Below are positions 7,487 to 14,099 of a DNA stretch of 14,620 bases, one piece after another; within the stretch, counting starts at the first letter, position 1, and every line of letters starts with the position of its first letter. The position numbers and the translations under genes were made by a program. The stretch comes from an uncultured bacterium (GTDB lineage Bacteria > Patescibacteriota > Saccharimonadia > Saccharimonadales > Saccharimonadaceae), in the NCBI GenBank assembly GCA_938045655.1, contig CALIMO010000026.1, positions 1 to 14,620 of the forward strand. The letters run 5' to 3'. The notes beneath the pieces were generated by a model. That model did not search any database, had not been told where the DNA came from, and saw only the letters and a list, made by a program, of their open reading frames with translations.

Positions 7487-7827
7487 TAAAAATCAGCCTC
7501 TTTAAAGATGTCAATTATAGTTTCTTTAAGTTCTTCATGCGGAATATCTTTTATGCTTTTATGAAAAATCATCGCTACAACATCAAAAGTACCATCAATT
7601 TTTGGTAGTTCATGACGAATAATTTCATAAACTCGCCGGCGAATTCGATTTCGACCAACCGCACTCTTTAAAACCTTTTTCGAAACTACAACCGCAAAAC
7701 GTGAATTTTTACGGCGCGGATTTTGCGCAAATTTCACGGTAATTTTTTGCGTACGAACTGAAGTTCCGTTTGAATAGACATAGCGTAAACTGCCATGACC
7801 GTGAAATCTATTTTTATAAGCTAACAT
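7474..7827 (-). CDS. rnpA: Ribonuclease P protein component
   Basis: This is the protein subunit of RNase P, which with the catalytic RNA matures tRNA 5' ends. Its 117 residues are the usual length. The family hallmark GRNRIRRRVYEIIR (58-71), the RNR motif helix, is intact and preceded by AVVVSKKVLKSAV (45-57), a typical strand-turn. The N-terminus (NRFHGHGSLRYVYSNG, 6-21) matches the substrate-groove region. In most bacteria rpmH (L34) lies immediately upstream; here the upstream neighbour is a terminator and a DUF4352 gene, and no L34 frame is present. The gene has a promoter very close to its ATG and no clear Shine-Dalgarno sequence. Confidence 0.95.
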   Translation of the reverse strand: MLAYKNRFHGHGSLRYVYSNGTSVRTQKITVKFAQNPRRKNSRFAVVVSKKVLKSAVGRNRIRRRVYEIIRHELPKIDGTFDVVAMIFHKSIKDIPHEELKETIIDIFKEADFYCNK

Positions 7828-7837
7828 AACTGTTTAT

Positions 7838-7866
7838 ATTTTAGCATTTTTTAAGTAATTTAGCAA
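7838..7866 (-). promoter_or_regulatory. rnpA promoter, near-leaderless
   Basis: On the minus strand: -35 TTGCTA (7861-7866), a 17-base spacer and -10 TAAAAT (7838-7843) preceded by TGC. Ten bases separate the -10 from the rnpA ATG, so the leader should be only about three or four bases. An overlapping TATAAA (7833-7838) is an alternative -10. Confidence 0.65.
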
Positions 7867-7869
7867 ATT

Positions 7870-7896
7870 AAAACGAGCTCACAGTAAGCCCGTTTT
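7870..7896 (-). terminator. Terminator after the DUF4352 gene
   Basis: The stem pairs 7870-7879 with 7887-7896. On the minus strand it is closed throughout with one U-G wobble and runs into TTTTAATTT; on the plus strand one A/C mismatch remains, but a seven-T tract follows. It isolates the DUF4352 gene from rnpA and may work in both directions. Confidence 0.75.
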
Positions 7897-7909
7897 TTTA
7901 AAAAAAATA

Positions 7910-8533
7910 TTATAGATTAACAATAACTTTTTTATTCGACCAGAATGATGGCTGATAATGGAGTTTTAATGAAGAACCAGCAGGAACTTCGAAAATCATA
8001 GAACCGCTCTTTTTACCACCTTTTACTAAGTCACCAGAGCCAAGACTGTCTGGTAGGCTATAAGTTTGTCCATCAGCACTTTCAGCGGCTCCGTTAGAAT
8101 CTTCAGCCTTAAATTCGAAAACATTATAGTTCATTTCAGTTTCAGATTTATTTTCAATCTTTACTGAAACTTTTACATATTCTTTGCCATCTTTTGGTTT
8201 TAGATAAGCATTTCCAGAATTCCAGTTTCGCTCAACCTTTTCAACAGTTAATTCTTTTCCATCGAACGCAATTATATCACCAACATTGAATTCAGTTTTT
8301 TCTTCTTTTTTAGAATCACCTTTTTGAGTTTGAGATGATCCGTTTGATCCAGAATTTTTATTTTCACCAACTTTTTCAGGCTGTTTATATTGGCTACCAA
8401 TAGCAATAATTACAACTATAACAATCCAAAACCAAGCTTTTTTATAGAATGGCTTCTCAGATTTAGTTTTCGAAGATATTCTATTTAGCTGCTTGCTATC
8501 ATTAGATTCTACAGTTGATTTTTCTTCTTTCAT
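7910..8533 (-). CDS. Membrane-anchored DUF4352 (telokin-like Ig fold) protein
   Basis: The 207 residues comprise a charged cytoplasmic N-terminus, one membrane helix (about 33-47), a Gly/Ser/Lys-rich linker (50-80) and a C-terminal domain (82-207) with the DUF4352 pattern: FNVGDIIAFDGKELTVEKVE at 82-101, then EYVKVSVKIENKSE and a strand-rich end. DUF4352 domains are extracellular Ig-like folds on surface lipoproteins and membrane proteins; their ligands are mostly unknown. The ATG is preceded by AGGGAG five bases away. The gene is bounded by terminators on both sides and has its own promoter with a G8 tract in the spacer, suggesting on/off switching. It sits between lepA and rnpA, where a housekeeping gene would be expected. 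Confidence 0.85.
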   Translation of the reverse strand: MKEEKSTVESNDSKQLNRISSKTKSEKPFYKKAWFWIVIVVIIAIGSQYKQPEKVGENKNSGSNGSSQTQKGDSKKEEKTEFNVGDIIAFDGKELTVEKVERNWNSGNAYLKPKDGKEYVKVSVKIENKSETEMNYNVFEFKAEDSNGAAESADGQTYSLPDSLGSGDLVKGGKKSGSMIFEVPAGSSLKLHYQPSFWSNKKVIVNL

Positions 8534-8572
8534 TATAACTCCCTTTATAAAATATTAATTATTACATAATCA

Positions 8573-8601
8573 TTTACACCCCCCCCGATATATTTTGTCA
8601 A
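8573..8601 (-). promoter_or_regulatory. DUF4352-gene promoter with G8 tract in the spacer
   Basis: On the minus strand: a perfect -35 TTGACA (8596-8601), then a 17-base spacer made of nine mixed bases followed by eight consecutive G (C8 at 8579-8586 on plus), then -10 TGTAAA (8573-8578). The spacing is at the optimum, so this state should be ON. Gain or loss of G would change the spacing. About 33 bases of leader carry a good ribosome site. Confidence 0.7.
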
Positions 8602-8610
8602 GTATAAAAA

Positions 8611-8639
8611 TAAAAAAGAGGCTTTCGAAAACCTCTTTT
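8611..8639 (-). terminator. lepA terminator carrying the TTTCGAAA palindrome as its apex
   Basis: On the minus strand AAAAGAGG (8632-8639) pairs with CCTCTTTT (8614-8621). The interior TTTCGAAA is self-complementary and extends the hairpin to its tip, and a T-rich tail follows (TTATTTTTAT). It overlaps the lepA stop codon. A G-U pair in the stem shows it is built for the minus strand. Confidence 0.88.
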
Positions 8640-9864
8640 AATCTCGTTTTAGCATCACAGTAAAAGCTTCACTCGGAATTTCAACATTTCCAAATTTCTT
8701 CATTCGCTTTTTACCACGTTTTTGTTTGGCGAGCAATTTCTTCTTTCGAGAAACATCACCACCGTAAAGATAACCAGTCACATCTTTTCGATAAGCTGAA
8801 ATATTCTCGCGCGCAATGAATTTCCCACCGATTGCCGCCTGAATCGCCACTTGGAAATTCTGCCGCGGAATTACTTCTTTTAATTTTGCAGTAATTTCAC
8901 GACCCATTCGCACACTTTCTGAACGATGACACATCACCGAAAGCGCATCAACCATTTCGCCCGCAACATAAAAATCCACACGCACTAAATCTTCTACCAA
9001 ATAATCCCATAGTTCATAATTAAATGATCCATAGCCAGATGTAACACTCTTAAGTTGATCGTAGAAATCAGTCAAAAGATTTGCAAGTGGTGCTTCAAAA
9101 GAGACTAAAACACGCTCATCAATATAGCTTAAATTCTTTTGCAAACCGCGTTTCGAAACAATCAGCTGGATTACAGCACCAACATAATCTTTCGGAACCA
9201 CAATTTCACCTTTAATCCACGGTTCACGAATTTCAGAAATTTTTGTTTGATCAGGTAAATCAGCAGCACTTTTGATATCTAATTCCTCGCCCGTTGTTAA
9301 AATCACGTGATAGTCAGTTGAAGGATTAGTTACTACCAAATCTAAATCATATTCGCGCTCCAAACGCTCGCGAACAATATCCATATGAAGAAGACCAAGA
9401 AAGCCAATTCGCACACCAAAACCTAAAACCGGTGAATTCTCTGGTTCGAATTGAAGTGCTGAATCGCTTAAACTCAATTTTTCAACTGCATCTTTCAAAT
9501 CTTGATAATCTTCATTTGAAACTGGAAAAAACCCAGCATAAACAAACGGCTGAACGTTTTGATAACCAGGTAGAGGCTCACTAGCAGGATTTTTCGAAAG
9601 AGTTACGGTATCACCAACTTTTGCCTCACGGGTAGTTTTTAAGTTAGTAACAATGTAGCCAATCTCGCCCGCACTCATTTTATCGTATGGTGTCATTTTT
9701 GGCTGAAGCTTACCAATTTCTAGCGCTAAACCTTTCGAATCTGTCGCCATCATTTTAATTTCTTCACCTTTTTTTAGCTCACCCGAAAAAATACGCACGT
9801 ATAAAATTACACCGCGGTAATCATCATAATAACTATCAAAAATTAAAGCTTTTAGTGGTTTCAT
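8638..9864 (-). CDS. lepA: LepA/EF4 C-terminal part (domains II to CTD), split gene
   Basis: LepA (elongation factor 4) is a ribosome-binding translational GTPase. This 408-residue frame begins at the linker after the G domain (PLKALIFDS at 3-11) and holds domain II, domain III (GFLGLLHMDIVRERLEREY at 154-172) and the LepA-specific C-terminal domain with YGGDVSRKKKLL at 367-378. Nothing appears missing relative to the family. The G domain is in a separate frame just upstream, joined by TAATG. The ATG is preceded by AAAGGAG five bases away. Reading one base back would give ...[11 protein letters not shown], the canonical LepA linker, so the split stems from loss of a single base in the A run near 9874-9877 or from a sequencing error. 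If real, this part could be made by reinitiation. Confidence 0.9.
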   Translation of the reverse strand: MKPLKALIFDSYYDDYRGVILYVRIFSGELKKGEEIKMMATDSKGLALEIGKLQPKMTPYDKMSAGEIGYIVTNLKTTREAKVGDTVTLSKNPASEPLPGYQNVQPFVYAGFFPVSNEDYQDLKDAVEKLSLSDSALQFEPENSPVLGFGVRIGFLGLLHMDIVRERLEREYDLDLVVTNPSTDYHVILTTGEELDIKSAADLPDQTKISEIREPWIKGEIVVPKDYVGAVIQLIVSKRGLQKNLSYIDERVLVSFEAPLANLLTDFYDQLKSVTSGYGSFNYELWDYLVEDLVRVDFYVAGEMVDALSVMCHRSESVRMGREITAKLKEVIPRQNFQVAIQAAIGGKFIARENISAYRKDVTGYLYGGDVSRKKKLLAKQKRGKKRMKKFGNVEIPSEAFTVMLKRD

Positions 9865-9876
9865 TAAATCTCCTTT
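9862..9876 (-). promoter_or_regulatory. Stop-start overlap and Shine-Dalgarno inside split lepA
   Basis: On the minus strand AAAGGAG (9870-9876) is followed by five bases, then TAATG, in which the stop of the G-domain frame (9864-9866) shares its last A with the start of the second frame (9862-9864). This is a standard reinitiation layout. It is formed by the codons that would encode Lys-Gly-Asp in an unbroken LepA. Confidence 0.75.
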
Positions 9877-10415
9877 GGTGCAGGAATTTTCTCAATCACC
9901 GCATTTAAAACTTCTTCAACACCCATTCCTGTTTTGGCTGAAATATGTAAAATTTCGCTTTCATCACAATCCAAAAGGTTGATAACTTCTTTCGAAACTC
10001 GTGGAATATCAGCTGCGGGCAAATCAATTTTATTCAAAACTGGAATAATTTTCAAATCGGCCGCCATTGCAAGATAAACATTAGCTAAAGTTTGCGCTTG
10101 AATCCCTTGCGAAGCATCAACCACTAAAATTGCGCCTTCGCAAGCTTGAAGAGAACGTGAAACTTCATAGGAAAAATCCACATGCCCAGGAGTATCAATT
10201 AGATTTAATTCTATTCCCTGCCAATTCATTGTTACAGGTGCAAGTTTAATTGTAATTCCTTTTTCGCGCTCCAAATCCATTGAGTCTAAAAGCTGCGACT
10301 TCATATCACGCTTTTGAACAGTACCAGTAATTTCCATCATTCGGTCAGCTAAGGTCGACTTGCCGTGATCAATATGAGCAATAATACAAAAATTTCTAAT
10401 CTTTTCTAAATTCAT
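9864..10415 (-). CDS. lepA: LepA/EF4 N-terminal GTPase domain, split gene
   Basis: This 183-residue frame is the complete LepA G domain: P-loop AHIDHGKST at 13-21, switch I Thr55 in KGIT, DTPGH at 74-78 (with the GTPase-activating His), NKID at 128-131 and SAKTG at 159-163. It ends at IPAPKEI, exactly where the G domain meets domain II in normal LepA (about 600 residues; the two parts here total 591). No motif is damaged and no other disruption is seen, which argues against an old pseudogene. The start has no Shine-Dalgarno sequence but a promoter just upstream, so the mRNA should be nearly leaderless. A stand-alone LepA G domain would be unusual; a one-base sequencing error is the main alternative. 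Confidence 0.9.
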   Translation of the reverse strand: MNLEKIRNFCIIAHIDHGKSTLADRMMEITGTVQKRDMKSQLLDSMDLEREKGITIKLAPVTMNWQGIELNLIDTPGHVDFSYEVSRSLQACEGAILVVDASQGIQAQTLANVYLAMAADLKIIPVLNKIDLPAADIPRVSKEVINLLDCDESEILHISAKTGMGVEEVLNAVIEKIPAPKEI

Positions 10416-10426
10416 AAACTTTCTAT

Positions 10427-10455
10427 ATTCTAACAGATTCTTAAAGTTTAGGCAA
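10427..10455 (-). promoter_or_regulatory. lepA promoter, near-leaderless
   Basis: On the minus strand: -35 TTGCCT (10450-10455), a 17-base spacer and -10 TAGAAT (10427-10432). Eleven bases separate the -10 from the lepA ATG, leaving a leader of about four or five bases. It fills the short gap after murJ. Confidence 0.65.
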
Positions 10456-10456
10456 A

Positions 10457-12088
10457 TTATTTAATCTTAACCTGCACAAAAATTATCTTTTTAATTTGCG
10501 AAATAATCGGCTCAGCTTCTTCAAGTTTTAATAATTTCGCAACCAAGACATAAGTTGTTGAACTTACTAATCCGATAAATATAAATTTTGGAAAGGTTGA
10601 GAAGAATCGTAAATCAGAGCCAAGTAAAGGCATTCTCGCCACCAATAAATAGCAAATTGAACCAGCTGCAGCACTAGCAATCACCATTCGAAAAATCCCT
10701 GAAAGAAATTGTGCGTCAAAAAGTCCATTAATTCTTTTTCGCATCAAAAATAGTAAAATTATAATTTCAAGAACTGCACCAATCGCCTGTGCCCAAGCTA
10801 ACCCATAAGCACCAAATTTAAAAATTAAGCTGAAAATTATTGCCAAAACAATATTCAAACCAATTGCAACCAACGAGATATAAAATGGTGTTTTTGTATC
10901 TTCCATTGCGTAAAAACTCCTAGCTGCAATATGATAAATTGAACGTGCAAAAATTGAAAGAACAAGAACGCCCAAAAGTCCAGCAATCAAATCATCACCA
11001 CCGTTTTTAATAAAGCTAACGATATAGCCACGCAAAAAGAAGAACAAAACCGAAACTGGCAAAGCTAAGAAAATAATCATTCGAAGAGCTGATTGTAAAT
11101 CTTTTCGAAAGAGATCTTTTCGGCCGATTGCCAATCTTTCAGTTAAATTTGGGAAAAAAGCGGTAGAAATCGCCACGCCAATTAAGTTTACTGGCATCAT
11201 TTGAAGAGTTAAACTTTGAGAATAAGCACGAACCGTTCCTGAGCCCATTCGGCTTGCCATATTTGTTTCAACAATTGAATTTACGTAGTCTAAACCTTGA
11301 TCCATTGAGCGTGTTGGTAGGAGCTTCATCACCTGCTGAAATCCTCTATTTTTCCAGAAAATTCGAAATTGATATTTAAAATCAACACCAATCAAACCAG
11401 CCGCTGCAATCAAAAGTTGCAAAACCGATCCAAAAGCAACACCGATCGCCACACCCATAATTCCGCCTTCAAAAATTTGAATACCAAAAATATTAATTCC
11501 ATTTGTGAAAAACACTGTTCCGATAATAATTCCAATGTTGTAAATTGCAGGCGCAAGGGCCGAAAAAGTAAATCTTCCAATTGCTTGCTGAACACTTGTC
11601 AAAACTGTTGCAATCGCAAAAAGAAATGGATTAATGGCAATCACGCGCATCATTGATATAGCCAAAGAACGAGAAGATTCACTTAACCCTGGACCAACAA
11701 TATATTTAACTAAAGGCTCTGCGAAAATAATAATTAAAACAGATGTCACTAAAGTTAAGAGTGCCAACAGATTCAAAACACTCGAACTTAATTCCCAAGC
11801 AGATTTTTTATTTCGATTCGCCATTCGCTGGTTAAAAACTGGAATAAATGTTACACTTAAAGCGCCCGAAACCAAAATGAAAAACATAAAATCAGGAATC
11901 GTAAAAGCTACCGTGTAAGCATCAATTCCGTCTGGATAAGAATCTAAATAATACGAATTTAAAAGCCTATCTCGCAAAAAGCCTAACAAGCTCGACAAAA
12001 GCGTCGAGCTCGCAAGAACGATTGCTGCAAATTTTACTGTTAATCTTGAGTTAGCTTTCGAAACAATTGATCTAACTTTTGACTTCAT
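10457..12088 (-). CDS. murJ: MurJ/MviN lipid II flippase
   Basis: This MOP-superfamily membrane protein moves lipid II across the membrane for peptidoglycan synthesis. The 543 residues hold about 13-14 hydrophobic segments. The first region matches the family closely: [10 protein letters not shown] (34-43), the charged GFxRD turn, then [13 protein letters not shown] (55-67) with Asp56 and the [13 protein letters not shown] stretch (73-85). It follows ftsH by two bases with no clear ribosome site, so it is probably translated by coupling. MurJ implies the cell makes or finishes its own peptidoglycan. The family also includes exporters of other lipid-linked oligosaccharides, but the length and N-terminal match favour lipid II. 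Confidence 0.9.
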   Translation of the reverse strand: MKSKVRSIVSKANSRLTVKFAAIVLASSTLLSSLLGFLRDRLLNSYYLDSYPDGIDAYTVAFTIPDFMFFILVSGALSVTFIPVFNQRMANRNKKSAWELSSSVLNLLALLTLVTSVLIIIFAEPLVKYIVGPGLSESSRSLAISMMRVIAINPFLFAIATVLTSVQQAIGRFTFSALAPAIYNIGIIIGTVFFTNGINIFGIQIFEGGIMGVAIGVAFGSVLQLLIAAAGLIGVDFKYQFRIFWKNRGFQQVMKLLPTRSMDQGLDYVNSIVETNMASRMGSGTVRAYSQSLTLQMMPVNLIGVAISTAFFPNLTERLAIGRKDLFRKDLQSALRMIIFLALPVSVLFFFLRGYIVSFIKNGGDDLIAGLLGVLVLSIFARSIYHIAARSFYAMEDTKTPFYISLVAIGLNIVLAIIFSLIFKFGAYGLAWAQAIGAVLEIIILLFLMRKRINGLFDAQFLSGIFRMVIASAAAGSICYLLVARMPLLGSDLRFFSTFPKFIFIGLVSSTTYVLVAKLLKLEEAEPIISQIKKIIFVQVKIK

Positions 12089-12090
12089 AA

Positions 12091-13947
12091 CTAATCGTGA
12101 AGTTTTGCTTCCTTAGGCAATTTAGCATTTTTTAAGATTTCAGCAACTTCTTTTTCATCAAGAGTTTCTTTTTCGAGAAGCGCGTCTGTTAATTCTTTAA
12201 GTGGTTTTTTATTCGCTTTAAGAATTGCGGCAGCACGCTCAACAGCCTCTTTAATTAATTTAGCGATCTCTGCATCAATTTTTTCAGCGGTTTTTTCAGA
12301 ATATGGTCGCTCGCGAGTCATCTTATCAAAGAACATTCCCGAATTTTCTTCATGAAAAACTTGATCAAGTAAATCTTCACCCATACCAAATTCAATCACC
12401 ATATTTCGAGCAATATCAGTTGCATTCCGAAGATCACTTGATGCTCCGGTTGAGATTCCAGCTTCACCATAAATTAACATCTCCGCTTGACGACCGCCCA
12501 TTGCTCGCGCCAAAATATCTTTGTATTCGAAAATATTTGTATAACTTCGGTCTTCTGGAGGCAAGAACCAAGTAACACCTCCAGTTCCACCACGCGGAAT
12601 AATTGTAACCTTATGAACTGGGTCTGAATCTGGTAAAACATGGCCAACAACAGCATGGCCAGCTTCATGCCAAGCGGTAGTTTCACGCTCTAAATCGCTC
12701 ATCACTTTTGATTTTCGTTCTGGGCCAATCGCTACTTTTTCGAAAGCTTCAGTCAAATCTTCATTAGTAATTATTTCACGGTTATTTCGTGCTGCTAAAA
12801 TAGCTGCTTCATTTGCAATATTTGCAAGGTCAGCACCAGCAGAACCGGCAGTCTTCTTTGCTAATGCGTTCAAATCAACAGATTCATCAACTTTTTTATT
12901 CTTGAAATGAACCTCTAAAATTGCTAAACGATCTTTTCTTTCAGGAAGAGAAATTTCTACACGGCGGTCAAATCGGCCGGGTCGAAGAAGGGCTGGGTCG
13001 AGTACATCAGCACGGTTGGTTGCAGCCAAAACAATAACACCAGTATCTTTTTCGAAACCATCCATTTCAACCAAAATTTGGTTCAAGGTTTGTTCACGTT
13101 CATCATGACCTCCACCCATTCCAGAGCCACGTTTTCGACCAACCGCATCAATTTCATCAATAAAGATGATCGCTGGAGCATTCTTTTTTGCTTTCGAAAA
13201 CAAATCTCGCACACGTGAAGCACCAACACCAACAAACATTTCCATAAATTCTGAACCTGAAATCGAGAAAAATGGAACTTTCGCCTCACCCGCAACAGCA
13301 CGAGCCAACATTGTTTTACCAGTTCCTGGGTTTCCAACCATCAAAACACCACTTGGGATTTTTGCACCCATTTTTTGGTATTTTTTGGGATCTTTTAGGA
13401 AATCAACAACTTCGTATAAATCTTGTTTAGCGTTTTCATTTCCAGCAATATCTTCAAATTTAATCTTCTTTTTATCTTCACCGTAAAGTTTTGCTCGAGA
13501 TTTGCCGAAATTCATCGCTTGCGAATTTTGACCAGTTGCCGAACGCATAATTAGCATAAAGAAAGCTACAATTGCAATAACCGGCACAATCATAACTGTT
13601 AAATTCCAAATTATCTCCGAAGAGTTATCAACTGGCATTACATCAACAGTAGTCTTTCCTTTTTCAAGCCCTTGCTCATAAATCGTTCCACTTTCTTTAA
13701 CAGATTTTTCGCTGGCTCTATTCTCGCCTTTTCTAGTGATTCTTACATCATTTCCCTGAATTTCTAGTTTCGAAATCTCACCTTTATTAGCGCGCAAGAT
13801 CACATCTGAAATAGCAACTTCTTTTAATTTATTTGAAAAAATATTTTGGCTCACCCAAATTCCACTAAAAATAGCTATAATCACCACCCAAAAAATAACA
13901 TTCAGAGATAGCTTCTTAAAATTATTGTTTTTCTTATCTTTCATCAT
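12091..13947 (-). CDS. ftsH: ATP-dependent zinc metalloprotease FtsH
   Basis: This hexameric membrane AAA+ protease removes misassembled membrane proteins and regulatory proteins. The 618 residues hold membrane segments at about 14-36 and 113-135 around a small extracytoplasmic domain. The AAA module has Walker A GNPGTGKT (205-212), pore motif MFVG (237-240), Walker B IIFIDE (260-265) and a second region of homology ending LRPGRFDRR (321-329). The peptidase domain has the zinc site HEAGH (427-431), with Asp505 the likely third ligand. All catalytic residues are present. There are two successive ATGs; the second (13944) is better spaced from AGGA, so the true start may be one codon in. It is the first gene of an ftsH-murJ unit. 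Confidence 0.97.
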   Translation of the reverse strand: MMKDKKNNNFKKLSLNVIFWVVIIAIFSGIWVSQNIFSNKLKEVAISDVILRANKGEISKLEIQGNDVRITRKGENRASEKSVKESGTIYEQGLEKGKTTVDVMPVDNSSEIIWNLTVMIVPVIAIVAFFMLIMRSATGQNSQAMNFGKSRAKLYGEDKKKIKFEDIAGNENAKQDLYEVVDFLKDPKKYQKMGAKIPSGVLMVGNPGTGKTMLARAVAGEAKVPFFSISGSEFMEMFVGVGASRVRDLFSKAKKNAPAIIFIDEIDAVGRKRGSGMGGGHDEREQTLNQILVEMDGFEKDTGVIVLAATNRADVLDPALLRPGRFDRRVEISLPERKDRLAILEVHFKNKKVDESVDLNALAKKTAGSAGADLANIANEAAILAARNNREIITNEDLTEAFEKVAIGPERKSKVMSDLERETTAWHEAGHAVVGHVLPDSDPVHKVTIIPRGGTGGVTWFLPPEDRSYTNIFEYKDILARAMGGRQAEMLIYGEAGISTGASSDLRNATDIARNMVIEFGMGEDLLDQVFHEENSGMFFDKMTRERPYSEKTAEKIDAEIAKLIKEAVERAAAILKANKKPLKELTDALLEKETLDEKEVAEILKNAKLPKEAKLHD

Positions 13948-13975
13948 CTTCCTTTCCGGTCATTCAACTCTTACC

Positions 13976-14004
13976 ATTTTAACAAATTTTTAAAGCGTTT
14001 TCAA
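13976..14004 (-). promoter_or_regulatory. ftsH promoter
   Basis: On the minus strand: -35 TTGAAA (13999-14004), a 17-base spacer and -10 TAAAAT (13976-13981) preceded by TGT. The leader of about 22-25 bases contains AAGGAAG. Its hexamers and spacing match the promoter at 4490-4518. Confidence 0.75.
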
Positions 14005-14084
14005 CCAAAAAAGAAAAAGATGCTCTAATGAACCTTATAAATTATTCACCCCTAATTTGAGCCAAGATTTCATTTAGATAAAAT

Positions 14085-14099
14085 CCTAGCCGACCTAGG
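14085..14099 (-). terminator. Weak hairpin at the end of the partial gene
   Basis: CCTAG (14085-14089) pairs with CTAGG (14095-14099) around a five-base loop, overlapping the stop of the partial gene, and is followed on the minus strand by ATTTTATC. A short stem and broken T-tract make it a weak candidate. The rest of 14005-14084 shows nothing further. Confidence 0.35.

Noticed and set aside
9862..9880. Programmed -1 frameshift site producing full-length LepA
   Set aside because: Not accepted as the main reading: A-AAG allows one-tRNA slippage, but there is no good X-XXY-YYZ heptamer and I see no stimulatory hairpin; the GGAG lies where it would serve reinitiation instead. Kept only as an alternative.
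11369..11918. Plus-strand frames inside murJ (and similar ones inside ftsH and the LGFP gene)
   Set aside because: These are antisense shadows of strongly supported genes with low-complexity translations and no family resemblance.
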